From: Edolisoma coerulescens
Taxonomy: Eukaryota > Chordata > Aves > Passeriformes > Campephagidae
NCBI GenBank assembly: GCA_013397115.1
Contig: VWZW01004144.1
Location: forward strand, 126,014 to 190,013
Reading direction: 5' to 3'
Length of the DNA stretch: 64,000 nt
Below are positions 1 through 12,031 of this stretch, piece by piece. The notes below the pieces were generated by a model. It saw only the letters and a program-made list of their open reading frames with translations. It did no database searches and had not been told where the DNA came from. Made by a program: the position numbers and the translations under genes. Position 1 is the first letter of the stretch. The number at the start of each line of letters is the position of its first letter.

Positions 1-383
1 AGAAAGTTGACTTATTTTGCCAAGAAAAAGTGTGGGAGGGAGGAGCCGCACCGGGAATAAGGAAGCCAATGGGAAGTTGCTACCACTGTGATGCCTGAAT
101 GCAGAAAATCAGGTTCCTTTGAATACCCTGGTGTTGGGTTTCTGATGCTGGATTTTTGTGCTGAGTTGGCTCCTCCCAATGGCATGTTTTTACCCATTGA
201 ACTTAACTCTGCAAGGGCTGGCAAAAGTGGTTTAATCTTTTTTTAATTAAATTTTGAAATTTGAATGTGTTTACACTGAATTTTAATTTTTTTAAAGTTT
301 AAATGTTAGCATTTTTTTAAACTGGATTTAAAATAAAGAAAAGATTCCTAGAATAATCATTAACATCAGTACTTTTGTTTTAG
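1..383 (+). other. MYO9A: 3' end of upstream MYO9A intron
   Basis: This is the tail of the intron before the first visible exon. It is A/T-rich, with poly-T and poly-A runs around 237-330, and ends in a T-rich tract followed by the TAG acceptor at 381-383. No repeat or coding segment is recognised. Confidence 0.8.
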
Positions 384-473
384 GTGAAAGAAGAGATGCT
401 GTTTGAGGCCCTGGTGACCAGGAAGACAGTGACAGTGGGAGAGAAGCTGATCTTACCATACAAATTGGCAGAG
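384..473 (+). CDS. MYO9A: MYO9A motor exon 1 of window (upper 50-kDa region)
   Basis: A 90-nt exon (30 codons, phase 0 at both ends) encoding residues 1-30 of the segment. The text EEMLFEALVTRKT followed by VGEKLILPYKLAE fits the upper 50-kDa stretch of myosin motors just before the helix that reads R-S-M-A-K-S-L-Y in the next exon. The acceptor is TAG at 381-383. The donor GAG|GTCAGT at 474 lacks the usual A or G at intron position 3, so it is a little weak. The exon is followed by a 22-kb intron, and its splicing partner is fixed by the exact protein join LAE|AVT. The apparent open frame past 473 is intron read-through. Confidence 0.93.
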
Positions 474-1629
474 GTCAGTACATGGTGTTTGTTATTAAAA
501 GGCAACTCTTGGAATGGTTTTCAATACTTTGAGATGCACACTCAGAGTTTCTTTCAGTTTTTATTTATTTATGTCAAAATAACGTGGGAGAAGCTGATGG
601 GTGTCCTAATCTAGGAAATGATTGACTTTTCTTCTATGCCGTTCCTGGAAGGCAGGTTTGTACTTTACTCTGATGGTCTGTAAGTGCTCTAATGACTCGT
701 GGTTGTGTGAGAGCTGTCCAAAGCAGAGCTGTGCCTTGCTGAGTGTGTGTGTGGTACAGGTGTTTGTCTCCACATGTCATTCCTTAAGCTGGAGCACTGA
801 TTCATCCCCAGCAGAGTGCTGACCCAAGATTCCAGATTTTTACTGGCTTCTTGAGTGCCTGTGTGGTTCTTGTGTGGCAGGAGCTGCAGATCTCTACAGG
901 AGATTCCCATTAGCTTTTCCTCAGACCCCTCACAGCCTGGGCCCTTGTGTGATGCTTTGGAGCAGCCACAACTCCATCAGCTGCCTTCAGACTCCAGTGT
1001 AGTTATATGGGATCGAAATGTGATTTTCAGGAATTCTGAATTCTATTCTGTGGCTGGTAAAGAGAAACAAATTTTTTCCTCTTATATTCTTCAAAATACA
1101 TAAGTTCTGTTCTGCTGAGCTACTTGTTTTGGCTGTTTCTGCCTCTAACCTTCTTGTATCCCCCAGATTAGGAACACTGAGCATCACACCATGCTTGGTC
1201 CCTCCATTTCCTCTTGTTGTAGGGTTGTGTGAGAATTTACAGCACCTTGAGTAGCATCTCAAGAGCAGCCTGTTGTGTCACAAATAAGTAAACACATTGT
1301 GTTGGCACTGGGGTCAGCTGGAGATATTTTGGCTCCTTTTTCCAGGGGAAAAAAAAAAAGTATCTTTTCTCCCACTCTGAGGGTGTGTTTAAGCTCAGTA
1401 ACTGTTACTGAGCTTTCATCTTTGGAAGTGAAGTGTTGTCTTTGTGCAAAGGTGGAATGTCCCCTAACAAAGGGCCCACAAGGGCTCTCACTGGGTCTCT
1501 GTGATGGACATTTAATCAATGTGGTGTTTCTACTTTTTTCCTGCATCTTGGGCACAGACTTTAAAAAAATGGCTAGAAGAGTTCAGAACTGAGCTATAAC
1601 CACCCTTCTGCTAGAGGGTCCTTAGCATC

Positions 1630-2185
1630 ATGGTATCATGGAGTGGTCTGGGTTGGAAGGGACCCTAAAGATGATCTTGTCCCAAGCTCCTGCCATGAGC
1701 AGGGACACCTGCCACTGGACCAGGTTGCTCCAAGTCCCATTCAACCTGGCCTGGAACACTTCCAAGGACGGGGCAGCCACAGCTTCTCTGGGCACCCTGT
1801 GCCAGGGCCTCCCCACCCTCCCAGCCAACAATTTCTTCCCAATATCCCATCTAATCCTACTCTCTGTCAGTTTGAAGCCATTCCCTCTTGTCCAAAGCTC
1901 CTCCAGGCCCTTGTCCAAGTCCCTCTCCAGCTCTCCTGGAGCCCCTTTAGGCACTGGAGTCTTCTCCAGGCTGAACAATCCCAGTTCTCTCAGCCTTTCC
2001 TCACACAAGAGCTCCTCCATTCCTCTGGTCACCCTGGTGCCTCCTCTGGACTCTCTCCAGCAGCTCCACGTCCTTCCTGTGCTGGGCCCCAGCGCTGGGG
2101 CAGCTCTGCAGGTGGGATCTCACCTGAGCATGGCAGAGGGGCAGAATCCCCCCTGCCCTTGACCTGCTGTCCAACACCTGTAGTG
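1630..2185 (-). mobile_element. CR1 LINE, 3' fragment
   Basis: About 555 bp of a 5'-truncated CR1 retrotransposon in antisense to MYO9A. On the + strand it starts with the reverse complement of the CR1 3' tail (GTCTGGGTTGGAAGGGAC). It runs through the usual CR1 landmarks: the GGGACACCTGCC block, GGGGCAGCCACAGCTTCTCT, the TTCCCAATATCCCATCTAAT block and the distal GTGGGATCTCACCTGAGC. The similarity fades near the word TGACCTGCTGTCCAACACC. Open frames of up to 182 codons on either strand are by-products of its GC-rich composition. No reverse transcriptase domain remains. Confidence 0.92.
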
Positions 2186-3154
2186 TACTGACACAGCTGG
2201 GAACAGTCTTACCTTGATGGTCTTTCTATTGAGGTGGAAGAAACCTCTCTAGACCTAGAGTGGCTCAGCATGAGTTTCTCAAGTGCTTTCCAAAATGTTT
2301 TTGGTGATATGGCTGCTCCCAAATCCCAGGTGTCCCCTTAGAAAGGTTCGTCACCAATATCAGTAGAAGAAAGGAAAGATCAGGGTGTGGTGGCTGTGGG
2401 GGAAGACAAAGGAGCACAAGGCTCCTTTGGGAATGGTTGATGTGATCTTCGTGACAAAATCATTTTGGAAGAAGCCGTGAATTGTGTTAAGATGAGCACC
2501 TCCCATGCTTTTTGTTCACCTCCTTATATCATCAGCATCCTGACCACCAAATTCTATCCAGCAGTGACCTTGCTCTGGGAGCAGGTTCACTGCTCACAGA
2601 GCAGAATTTGAGATGCTCCAGCTGGAACCTCCCTGTGGTAAGAGGCCTTCTCCTGGTCTTCTTCTGGCTCAGGGAGTAGGAGGAGTGACTTAAATTCAGA
2701 TCTGTCTGAATCAGGAAGGAAGAGTGGGATTCACTTGACATTTTGGGACTTCACAAAGACTATTGATGTCTGATAATCCTCACTCATGACTCACTGGACT
2801 CTTGGGAACCAACGGGCTGGTTATTCCTGTGTATTTAACAAAGGAGCATTATAGATGGCTCCAACGGATGGAGCCGTTGAGGGTTTGAGGATTTGCAGAC
2901 ATGGCTCTCCCACCACAACCTCTATAGCTCACGGGCAGCTGCCTTTCCTGATGGATACAGCAGCTACTTTATTCTTCAGATGCCTGAGGGTTTTTTCATA
3001 GCTTGGTACACTGAAAGGTTCAGTGGAGTTTGTCTGGAAAAGACTCTGTTCCAATGGCTCTCAGAAAAAGGATTGGATAATGTCATTTTGGCATGTCCTT
3101 GCTTCTTTACACCATCAAGAAGAGCAGGTTGGATCTACCAGTCTTCAGGTTGCA

Positions 3155-3311
3155 AGAGAGGTGGAAGATGCCACATCCCTGGCAGTGTCCAAGGCCAGGT
3201 TGGATGGGGCTTAGAGCAACCTGGGCTAGTGGAAGGTGTCCCTGCCCATGGCAGGGGATGGATCGAGATGAGCTATAAGGTTCCTTCCAGCCCATACCAG
3301 TCTGGGATTCC
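3155..3311 (+). mobile_element. CR1 LINE, short 3' fragment
   Basis: About 155 bp matching the last part of CR1 in the sense direction: CCACATCCCTGGCAGTGTCC, GGTTGGATGGGGCTTAGAGC, the GTGTCCCTGCCCATGGCAGG block, then a degenerate tail with CCTTCCAGCCCATACCAG and TGGGATTCC. It is severely 5'-truncated and more diverged than the copies at 7.4 and 13.6 kb. Confidence 0.85.
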
Positions 3312-4030
3312 ACGTAAAAAGCTTTGAGATCTTAAGTTTGGGATGGGTTTTGAGCTTTGATGAGGTTCCCTCGTGCATCTGCTCCATTCTGGAATGCTCC
3401 ATTTTCTGTGCTCGGCACAGGGGCTGACATTTGCCGAGCCCTTTCATCGGTGTTGTAGTATGTGGAGATGACAAATCCACGCAGAAATGCTTTCCATGGA
3501 AAGCGAGTGTGATCATTCCATGATCCCAGCCTGGCTCCTGAGAGATCTGTGCCCTCAGGGTCCTGCTGTGACAACTGTCACCCTCCTTAATAGTCTTGAA
3601 TGGGCAGAGTTGGCCTGAAGGGATCCTTCCCTTTGCTGTTTTGGAGGCACTAGGGCTGAGATTGAAGTTTTATTGTCCAAGCCAAGCCTTTTCTCTTTCC
3701 CTTTCCCGAGCTGCAGCCCCGAAGCACACGGAGAGGCCGCCTTTGTTGGATTTGCAGTGATGTCACATTCCTGGCTGTCTCCGCGCTCCTGCCTTCTTGT
3801 TGAGCGCTGATTGGAAACACAGTCCTGTGGTTTGGGGCTTTTTTTTTAGAAACAGTGGTTTGAACGCTTGGCAACTCACTTGAAACATTCTCCTTCAGCT
3901 ATGAATTGACACAGACTGACTCTTCCTGGTTCTGTTCGTCTTTGCAGTAATTTGGGTAAACTACATCTTTTATTCTGGCCATGTTTTGGGTAGAAGGTAC
4001 TGCAAAGTGGGGACAGCTTGTGGATGGACA

Positions 4031-4402
4031 TCATGGAATCACAGATGGGTTTGAGTTAGGAGGGACATTAAAGCTTATCTTGTTCCACCCCCTGTCATGG
4101 GCAGGGACACCTTCCACTATCCCAGGGTGCTCCAAGCCCTGTCCAGCCTGGCCTTGGGCACTGCCAGGGATCCAGGGGCAGCCACAGCTTCTCTGGACAA
4201 CCTGTGCCAGGGCCTCACCACCCTCACAGAGAAGAATTCCTTCCCAATATCCCATCTATCCCTGCCCTCTGGCAGTGGGAAGCCATTCCCCCTTGTCCTG
4301 TCCCTCCATCCCTTGTCCCCAGTCCCTCTCCAGCTCTCCTGGAGCCCCTTTAGGCCCTGGAAGGGACTCTCAGGTCTCCCTGGAGCCCCCTCTTCTCCCA
4401 TC
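4031..4402 (-). mobile_element. CR1 LINE, 3' fragment
   Basis: About 370 bp of antisense CR1. It begins with TGGAATCACAGATGGGTTTG (the tail reversed) and continues through the GGGACACCTTCCACTATCCC block, GGGGCAGCCACAGCTTCTCT, CCTCACCACCCTCACAGAG, TTCCCAATATCCCATCTATC and CTCTCAGGTCTCCCTGGAGC. It is 5'-truncated near 4400. The sequence resembles the 7.4- and 13.6-kb copies in the opposite orientation, which suggests the same subfamily. Confidence 0.92.
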
Positions 4403-4679
4403 AGCTGGAAGCCTGCAGTGTTGAAGGAGAAACTGCAACTGGCAACCACCTCCTCTCAATTTATTCATATTATATTTTCTCTCTTAGGACTTCTCTTGAT
4501 GGCTTTGCCCCAGGAGCTGAGTTGGGCGGTCCCTCAGGAATAATGTGCCATTTTAAAGTTAGGCAGAAATACTGACTTTGTCAGCTCTGTGTTTCTTTTA
4601 ATAAAGTCAAGACTTTTTGATTCTTGCCCACAAATAATTATTCTGCTGGATGATCTTGGAGGATCCAAGGACTGGATTC

Positions 4680-5007
4680 CAGTGCCTAAAGGGGGCCTAT
4701 GAGAACGCTCCAGAGTGACTCTCTACAAGAGCCTGGAGTAACAGGACAAAAGGAAATGGCTTCCTACTGAAAGAGGGCGGGGTTAGATGGGATATTGGGA
4801 AGGAATCCCTCCCTGTGAGGGTGGTGAGCCCCTGGCACAGGGTGCCCAGAGAAGCTGTGGCTGCCCCATCCCTGGCAGTGTTCAAAGCCAGGCTGGACGG
4901 GGCTTGGAGCACCCTGGCCTAGTGGAAGGTGTCCCTTCCCATGGCAGGGGGTGGAATGGGATGGGCTTTAAGATCCCTCCCCGCTCAAACCAGTCTGTGA
5001 ATCTTTG
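4680..5007 (+). mobile_element. CR1 LINE, 3' fragment
   Basis: About 330 bp of sense CR1. The first 60 bp are diverged (CTAAAGGGGGCCTATGAG, then ACAAGAGCCTGGAGTAACAG). A clear match follows from GGGTTAGATGGGATATTGGG through GTGAGGGTGGTGAGCCCCTG, CCATCCCTGGCAGTGTTC and GGTGTCCCTTCCCATGGCAG to a tail ending CAGTCTGTGAATC. Confidence 0.9.
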
Positions 5008-7364
5008 ATTTAAATCAGGTCATGGGTTAAATGTAACACTGAAGTCCAGTGAGGTGGTAGGATTCTAGCAATTAAAATCGGTGCCTCCTGTGTGCCAGCA
5101 GTTGCTGGTGCCATCATCTTCAGCTGAGCAAGTTTTTCCCAGAACAGAGGTTTCATTTTACTTTATTTTACCCAGGAGCATTCAAAGTGTGTGGCAGCAG
5201 CACCTGCTTGAGCAGGGCCATAAGGAGGAGCAAATAAATAGTTGTAAGCCAAACTCCAGGGTGGGATCTGTTGATTCTTGGTGTGTAATCAGTGCCCGTT
5301 CTTGGGATGTTACAGGGATTATGGGATGAGCATGTGGTTCTTCAAGAAGACCCTACAAAGCATAATGTGCCATCAGCTTTTCTCATCGTTCGGTGACTCG
5401 TGGTTTATTGTTAAGAGGTTGTGTCTGACCATTCGAGTACCATCCCCGTGTCACTGCAGCTACAGCTCTTTCTGAAATTAAGGACAGGGCAGTCAAGGGG
5501 ATATCTGGTTTTGCAGGGAAAAATCAACACTGCTTTGTTTTGCCTCTCGTGGCTGTGGCACCAATGGCAAACATGGGCTTGATTTGAGACCCTGCAGGGG
5601 AGCTGCCATCCTCTCTGGCTCCACCTCCAACAGCTCTGGAAGTCAAGGACACCACACCCATAAATAATGCTTATATTCATCTCTGGCAGCTGCCTCTTAT
5701 CTCCTGAGCCACACCAGCTCATCTGCCACAGAGCTGCCTCCTGGAGCTGTCCATTTTTCCTTTTACAGCACTGGATGGTGTTTTAATGCAGTGTTTGAAA
5801 CAACGGCGCAGTTTGGGCGAGCGCAAAGGTTTAGAAGCTTTAGGCCATAGATAAACTTAGGAGAAAGGCTGCACAGACATGAAAGGCTGCACTTGTGTGC
5901 TGAGGTCTTGGGCTGTTGTCCAAAACAGCTGCCAAAGACGTTATCAGGAGTGAGATGGTGCATTAATGGAGCCAGCAGCACTTCATGGGTTTCCAGAGAA
6001 GTCACAGGGCAGTGTTTGGTAACAGTGAGCTGCAGAATTCCACTTCATTTAGCAATGGGAAGGACCCTTGGAAAAGGCTATGGGAGCAATTGAGCCATCA
6101 GTGGTGGTAGGGGTGATTGGTCCATATTGATTCAGATCTGTCTTGAGCATTGGGCATCTCTGCAGCCACAGCCATCTTCTCCTTGATAAAGTAAAATACA
6201 GCAGGCACATAGCTGAAAAATGGGATTTTAATGGCAGCAAAGCAACATGCTGTGGGTTGCTGTTGTCCTTCCCAAAGTACCCTTCAACTTCAGACTTTGG
6301 GGGTTTTTTCATATATTATTATGTTCATTTTTGCAGTTATACTGAAGTAGGAAAGTTTCACAAGCCACAGTTCAGGTATTTAAAAAAAAAAAAAACAGAT
6401 GCACTAAATACCAAGTGACTTGACTGGTGTTTGGTAGGAAACATGTGAGAGCAGAGCACTTTGGTCACATCTTTGTGGAGAGCTTGAGGGTTGTTAAAAA
6501 TCTTTGTCTTGACCCTGTTTGTAATCTGAGTATCATCTTAATCCCTGTGAGGAATTGCCCTCCTGGGCCACATCTGTCTTCCTGCTTCTATCTAAATAAT
6601 CCAAGGAATTCAGGTTTTTTCCGTCTCCACTCACTGCAGGGCTCCAAGATCAGAATATGCCTTGACTCATCCACTCCTTTACCTCTCACAAATCCATCTT
6701 GGTTGATGGTTCCATCCCCTTTCCGTCGTGCTGGAGATGAGCCTGTGGCCAAGCTCCCCAACCGTCCCTGCCTGGTTTCCATCCCATCTCTTCTGTTTTT
6801 CAGGCTGGTGTCCAGCGCCTGCTTGTCTGTTTTTCTCCAGTCTCTGCATTTTTTCCCTGTTCTTCATCCAATGAGGAAAAACTCATTATCAAAGTAAATA
6901 CATCTGTTAGTGACCCCTTCTTTACATTATTCCAGAAAAAAAAAATTTCCATGCTGTTTTCAATTCATTTAATTTGGTTGGTATTTCTTAAGCAAGTGAC
7001 TTTGCTAATAGATATTATTTTAACAGATCTTCGTAATTTTAAGCCATTTGTGATCAAGGACATTTTACCCTAAGGGTTAGAAAGCGAATTAATTCACACT
7101 TTTGGAAGAAACGCGATGTGAAATTGTGCAGCAGAAGGGAAATAAAAGATGTGAGACAAGTTCTTGGGCAACAACTGACCTGATTCTTGCCTTTCTTTAA
7201 TTCTGGAGAGCTGTTGGGAGCTGGTTGTTTGATGTGATGGGTGTCACTATAAACATGCCCTGTATTTAACTGAGTGTGTGTTCAGAATTGTAAGTGGAAA
7301 ATGGGTGTCTGAAAACTCAGAGGAACTGAAAGGGACTGGGTTGTACCTCCAGCAAGGCAGTGCA

Positions 7365-7998
7365 AGCAGGTGTTGGGGAGCAGATGCTGGACCAGCAGTC
7401 CCGAACCGCTCCCACAACCTGGGCAGCAGGGACAGGGGGGGATTCTGCCCCTCTGCCCCACTCAGGTGACACCCCACCTGCAGAGCTGCCTCCAGCCATG
7501 GGGTCCCCAACATCAGAAGGACGTGGAGCTGCTGGAGTGAATCCAGAGGAGGCCACGGAGCTGCTCCCAGGGCTGGAGCCCCTCTGCTCTGGAGCCAGGC
7601 TGGGAGAGCTGGGGGTGCTCACCTGGAGAGGAGAAGGCTCCAGGGAGACCTGAGAGTCCCTGGCAGGGCCTAAAGGGGCTCCAGGAGAGCTGGAGAGGGA
7701 CTGGGGACAAGGGCCTGGAGGGCCAGGACAAGGGGGAATGGCTTCCCACTGCCAGAGGGCAGGGTTAGATGGGATATTGGGAAGGAATTTTTCTCTGTGA
7801 GGGTGGTGAGGCCCTGGCACAGGTTGTCCAGAGAAGCTGTGGCTGCCCCTGGATCCGTGGCAGTGTTCCAGGCCAGGCTGGACAGGGCTTGGAGCACCCT
7901 GGGATAGTGGAAGGTGTCCCTGCTCATGGCAGGGGGTGGCACTGAATGACCTTGAAGGTCCCTTCCAAGCCAAACCTGTCTGGCATTCCATGATCATG
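7365..7998 (+). mobile_element. CR1 LINE, longest copy in the window
   Basis: About 630 bp of sense CR1, the longest copy here. It includes the GTGACACCCCACCTGCAGAG block, GGTCCCCAACATCAGAAGGA, AATCCAGAGGAGGCCACGGA, GAGACCTGAGAGTCCCTGGC and the full 3' section to GGTCCCTTCCAAGCCAAACC. It is very similar, in the same orientation, to the copy at 13570-14115. The 289-codon antisense open frame over it (7317-8186) is not a gene; it has no recognisable domain and follows CR1 composition. Confidence 0.94.
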
Positions 7999-9697
7999 GC
8001 TTGGTTCAATGGCCAGATGCTCTTTATCAGCCGGGTGCTTTGTGCTGTTGTTACGTGGCCATGGAAGGTCACCATGGAACTGTTCTGTGACTGTGTCCAG
8101 GGCATCCAAATTACAATTAAATCTGTGAAATGCTTTTTATTCTGCATAAATAGGTGCAGCTGTAAGTTCGTGTGAAACCAGCTCATGATTAGTTAGAAAA
8201 GCAGTGATGCAATTCAGGTCAGATTTACAAACCGAAATATTCCATCTCCTGACAATCTGAGATGCGCAGGATTAGGCAGGGGGTGACAATCATTGAACCT
8301 TGTGTTTTGGGTGACAGCAAAGCAGGAGAGGAAAGTCCAGGTCTTCTGGCAGCATTTGCTGGGGGCTCCACGGCTTTGCTTTCCTTGTCCTTTCATCCTC
8401 TCACGTTTGTTGTCCCCGGGTCTGTGCTGGCTCAGCAGAGCCAGAGAGGCTTCTTGGAGTGGGAGAAGAGTTGGGTCCTTTGGGAGAAGGGGAAAGGAGA
8501 GAACCTTTGCCCAGGAGTGGTGGGGCAGGCACATCTTTTTCTTCTGGTGCCACAAAACCACTAGATGTTACTTTTTCATGTCACGAAGTGTCACTTTACC
8601 TGGACCTTCTTTACCTGGGATGAATTTTTGCTGAGGAATACAAGACGCTTGGAATGACCATCGTAGGATGGTTATTTGGGATGATAAACTCTGCTGTTAG
8701 GGACTTTAAATCGGGGAGAACATTTCATTTTCAGCACAAACACGTAATTTTCAGCTCAGTAACAGTTAATTGGCAGAGACACAAGGTAGAGAAGCCTCGT
8801 GAAGTGTAATGAGAGGAAAAAAGTATTTCATTACAGCAAAGAACTGAGTGATGTTTCATTCTCCATATCCTTGTAGTGGGACTGGCTGATGCCTTTTTCA
8901 GCCCATTATAAAGGAGAGGGAATGAAGTTCCAGGGCCAAATGGCAGAACATTACCTAAGATATTAAAAAAAAAAAAACAAGAAAGGAAGAGATCATAGTT
9001 GCAATTAATCACGAGCCTGAAAATATTCAAGGAGAAAAAGTGGGAAGGAGACAAAATAATTACTAGCATGAAGAAATGAAAATTCTCAGTCCTGAGGTAC
9101 GAGGACAGGGACACTTAATGGAATAGAAAGCAGCAGAACTGCTGGAAGCACCTACTTATCCCAAAGCCCATTAGCTGAGGAGACTCATTGTCACCAGGGG
9201 TTATTAACGTGAGGAGCTCAGCAGGAGCCCTTTGAAGAGCTGCTGCGTTGATGAGTGGATTCAGAATTCACAGAAAAATATTAATGGAATAAAACTGAAA
9301 CCCCACAAAGCTTTTAAGAGCCAAGCAAGTGTCTCTGCTTCAGGACATAAGGGCAGCCTGGGAGGATAGAACTTCAAAAGAAACCTGTTTATGGGATGAG
9401 GTTTCTCACTTTTCCCTTGGAAATGCGAGGAACATCTGTGCTTGGTGACAGCGTAGGGATTAGGTAAGCAGTGGTTTTATCAGATTGATGAATTCCTTCA
9501 TGGGGTGCAGCATCCTTCCTTTCCTACAAAGACTGAGTTCATCAACACTGGGGGTTTTTAACCTGTTTTCACGATGTTTTCGCGTTATGATGTCATTCTG
9601 TGCCCTCCGTTCTCACAGGGTGGTGCGAGGGGATGGTCTGAGATCTGGCTGAACAGTTTGTGTCTGTGAGGATCTTCCCAACCTGCTGAACTTCTGA

Positions 9698-9945
9698 GAA
9701 TCCCAGAACACTTTGGGTTGGAAGGGACCTGAAAGATCACCTTTAAAGGCACGTTCTTGAGGTGTCCTGGGCAGGGCCAGGAGCTGGACCTTAGTATCCT
9801 TGGGGGTCTCTTCCAACTCAGGATATTCTGTGATTCTCTGTTCTCATCCCACCCCATGTGCAGGGACACCTCCCACTACCCCAGGCTGCTCCAAGTCCCC
9901 TCCAACCTGGCCTTGGACACTGCCAGGGATGGGGCAGCCACATCC
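9698..9945 (-). mobile_element. CR1 LINE (antisense) interrupted by a second CR1 tail
   Basis: The outer element is antisense CR1. Its tail GAATCCCAGAACACTTTGGG and GTTGGAAGGGACCTGAAAG end near 9740, and the match resumes near 9838 with CATCCCACCCCATGTGCAGG and continues to the GGGATGGGGCAGCCACA block near 9942. About 97 bp between these points do not belong to it and are described as a separate nested insertion. Confidence 0.8.
9741..9837 (+). mobile_element. Nested CR1 3' tail inside an antisense CR1
   Basis: About 97 bp inserted in the CR1 copy at 9698-9945. The right-hand half (GTCTCTTCCAACTCAGGATA followed by TTCTGTGATTCT) is a sense-oriented CR1 3' end with its ATTCTGTG-type terminal repeat. 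The left part (TTTAAAGGCACGTTCTTGAG) is diverged, and I cannot place it with confidence. Confidence 0.7.
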
Positions 9946-11744
9946 TCGTGTGCAAAAGCTGCTGCAGTCACTCTTCTGCTCTGTGCCACCATGGAAATTC
10001 CTGTGTGTTAACTGTGTTCCTTCTATTTATTTGGCACTGATGTCTGGAAAAACAAGGAAGACATTGGGATTCCAAGATTTCTGAACAAAGTCTGAAATCA
10101 GGACTTCAGGAAGGGAAATGCTGACTTTCCATGGACTGTTCTGCCTGTAGCCCACTCCAGCTGCCCTTTCTGTCATCAAATCCATTCTCAGCTCTTTAAA
10201 GGATTCCTTTAATTACATCTGATTACTCAAAGATGCTTTAATTTCACAGAGTTCTTTTAGTTACTTAAATTTGTACTAAAATCATGTGAAAGGTTTTCAA
10301 GGAATGCAAACAAACCATTCCTGGGTTAGTAAGCCAGCTCTTCCCACATGGGATGTCATTTTGGTACAGTTGCTTGGAATATGGGATTTTCATGTGTGAG
10401 CCCAGTATGAATAAATTCAGGCTGATTTTTTTTCCTCAGCCTGGGCTGTTGGTCAGCAGCTGAAGGAGGAGGAGGAGGTGTAGAAGCGATGTGGCTGGAC
10501 AGGGTCTGTTGCACCAACTTTGTCTCTACAGCGGTAACAGCTGAGGTGTGATGAGAAATAACTACTCTTTGGGGAACCTTGCAAAAAAAAAAAAGGTAAA
10601 TATAACCCGGACTGATGATGATGGTGAGTTTGTCTACACTTGCCCTCTGCTTGGGAAGGACCAATCGAAAGGCAGGATTTGGCTTTTAAAGGCTCGAGGG
10701 CTGGTTTTGGTGATGGATCGGACTCCTTGGTGAGGATCCTGGTACGTTGTGCCTGTAAATGCTGAGCAAATTTCCCTAAATGTGGCCTCCTCACATCAGG
10801 TCACACAACTTCTTGTGCCACGAAGTAATTTGTTAATTGGTTTTTGCACTGGTTTCCCTGTGAAAACACAGGTGGAATGGGAGCTCAGTTCATGCTGTTG
10901 GCAGAACAAACTGGGTGCACGAAGGTGGAGGAAAACACATTTTGTCAACACCGGACCCTTCAAACTTGGCTGCCTGGTGGCTGTGTTCTCCTGTAGCTCT
11001 GTGGTGGGCTCAAGATGGCCCTGTGAGCACCTTTCCTTAAGGCATGTTCCACGTATCTCCTTTCATTGTCTCCTCCATAGGAGAAGTGAGAACTGCAGCC
11101 TTGTTTTCTGGAAGGGTTTAATTTCAGGAAGAGAGAGTGGTTTTTTTCCTTTCTTTTTGGTTTTGATTTGTTACAGATGACATTTTCTAACCACACCACC
11201 CAAAGCTGAAGGCTCTGAGCAAAATCTTTTTAGGAAGATGATGCTCGCAACCGCCTGACTCTGCGGTCGGGACTCGGAGAAAATCTCTAAGATTTGTGTT
11301 GGTTTCCTTTACTCCTGGCTATACTTGGGGGCTGTTTCTGAAAAGCGTAACCACAGCACGTTCCAGTCATCAGCTGCAGAGTGACAATATCAGAGACAGG
11401 ACTTGAAGTCATCTCTAAAAATAAACAGCAGGCAGCCTCTGGCCTGGGATGGGGATGGGAATGGGAAATACGGGTCTCCTGTTTTGCCTTTCCCAAACCT
11501 GCCTGCCACCAATGGGGACACAATAGCTGGGTTTTCAACACATTCACTAAAGGTGTTCTTATTGTTCTTATTTGACGTTTTCCACTTCATTTTCCATGTT
11601 TGCATCCATCTAATGACAGGAAGGATGAGTAAGGAGAGGGCAGTTGCAGGAACACCAATACATCCCATGTTACTCCTCAGAAACCACATTAGCACAGGAA
11701 CGACACGAACTGTTTCAGTGGGAATGTACGTGAGATAGTGTGAG

Positions 11745-12030
11745 GATCACGGAATCCCAGGATGGTGTGGGTTGAAAGGGACCTTAAGGATCGTCCAGTT
11801 CCACCCCCTGCCATAGGCAGGGACACCTCCCACTAGCCCAGGGTGCTCCAAGCCCCATCCAACCTGACCTGGAATTCCAAGCTCCTGGAACTCCAAGCTC
11901 CTTGGAACTCCTGGAGCTCCAGGCTCCAACCTGGCCTGGAACACTGCCACGGATCCAGGGACAGCCACAGCTTCTCTGGACAACCTGTGCTAGGCCTTCA
12001 CCACCCTCACTGCCAAGACTTTCTTCCCAA
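11745..12030 (-). mobile_element. CR1 LINE with internal expansion, ending at an N
   Basis: Antisense CR1 starting at ATCACGGAATCCCAGGATGG and running through the GGGACACCTCCCACTAGCCC block. At 11859-11940 it carries extra sequence not found in other copies. The 15-base word CCAACCTGACCTGGA (11859-11873) recurs with one change at 11926-11940, and the interval is filled by reiterated GGAACTCC and CAAGCTCC words and a 14-bp palindrome (11910-11923). Normal CR1 order then continues to TTCTTCCCAA and stops at the ambiguous base 12031. Confidence 0.88.
11859..11940. repeat. Local tandem expansion inside CR1
   Basis: The near-identical 15-mers at 11859-11873 and 11926-11940 have a period of 67 bp. 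Between them are repeated CTGGAACTCC and AAGCTCC words. The centre is the perfect palindrome CCTGGAGCTCCAGG at 11910-11923. Other CR1 copies here have a single copy of this junction, so it looks like a duplication after or during insertion. Confidence 0.75.
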
Positions 12031-12031
12031 N
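12031..12031. other. Ambiguous base (N) in assembly
   Basis: A single N sits between the CR1 block ending TTCTTCCCAA and the unrelated sequence starting GGGGGCTCCCAGAGCAC. CR1 similarity stops exactly there, so the N may hide a collapsed gap or an unresolved G-run rather than one base. Confidence 0.9.

Noticed and set aside
1638..2191. Open frames of 174 and 182 codons on the + strand and 134 codons on the minus strand
   Set aside because: All fall in one CR1 fragment and reflect its GC-rich composition. The same peptides recur at 4.1, 7.4 and 13.6 kb.
7317..8186. 289-codon open frame on the minus strand, the longest in the window
   Set aside because: It lies antisense over the CR1 copy at 7365-7998 and consists of Pro/Ser-rich text that recurs over the other CR1 copies. 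No domain is visible.
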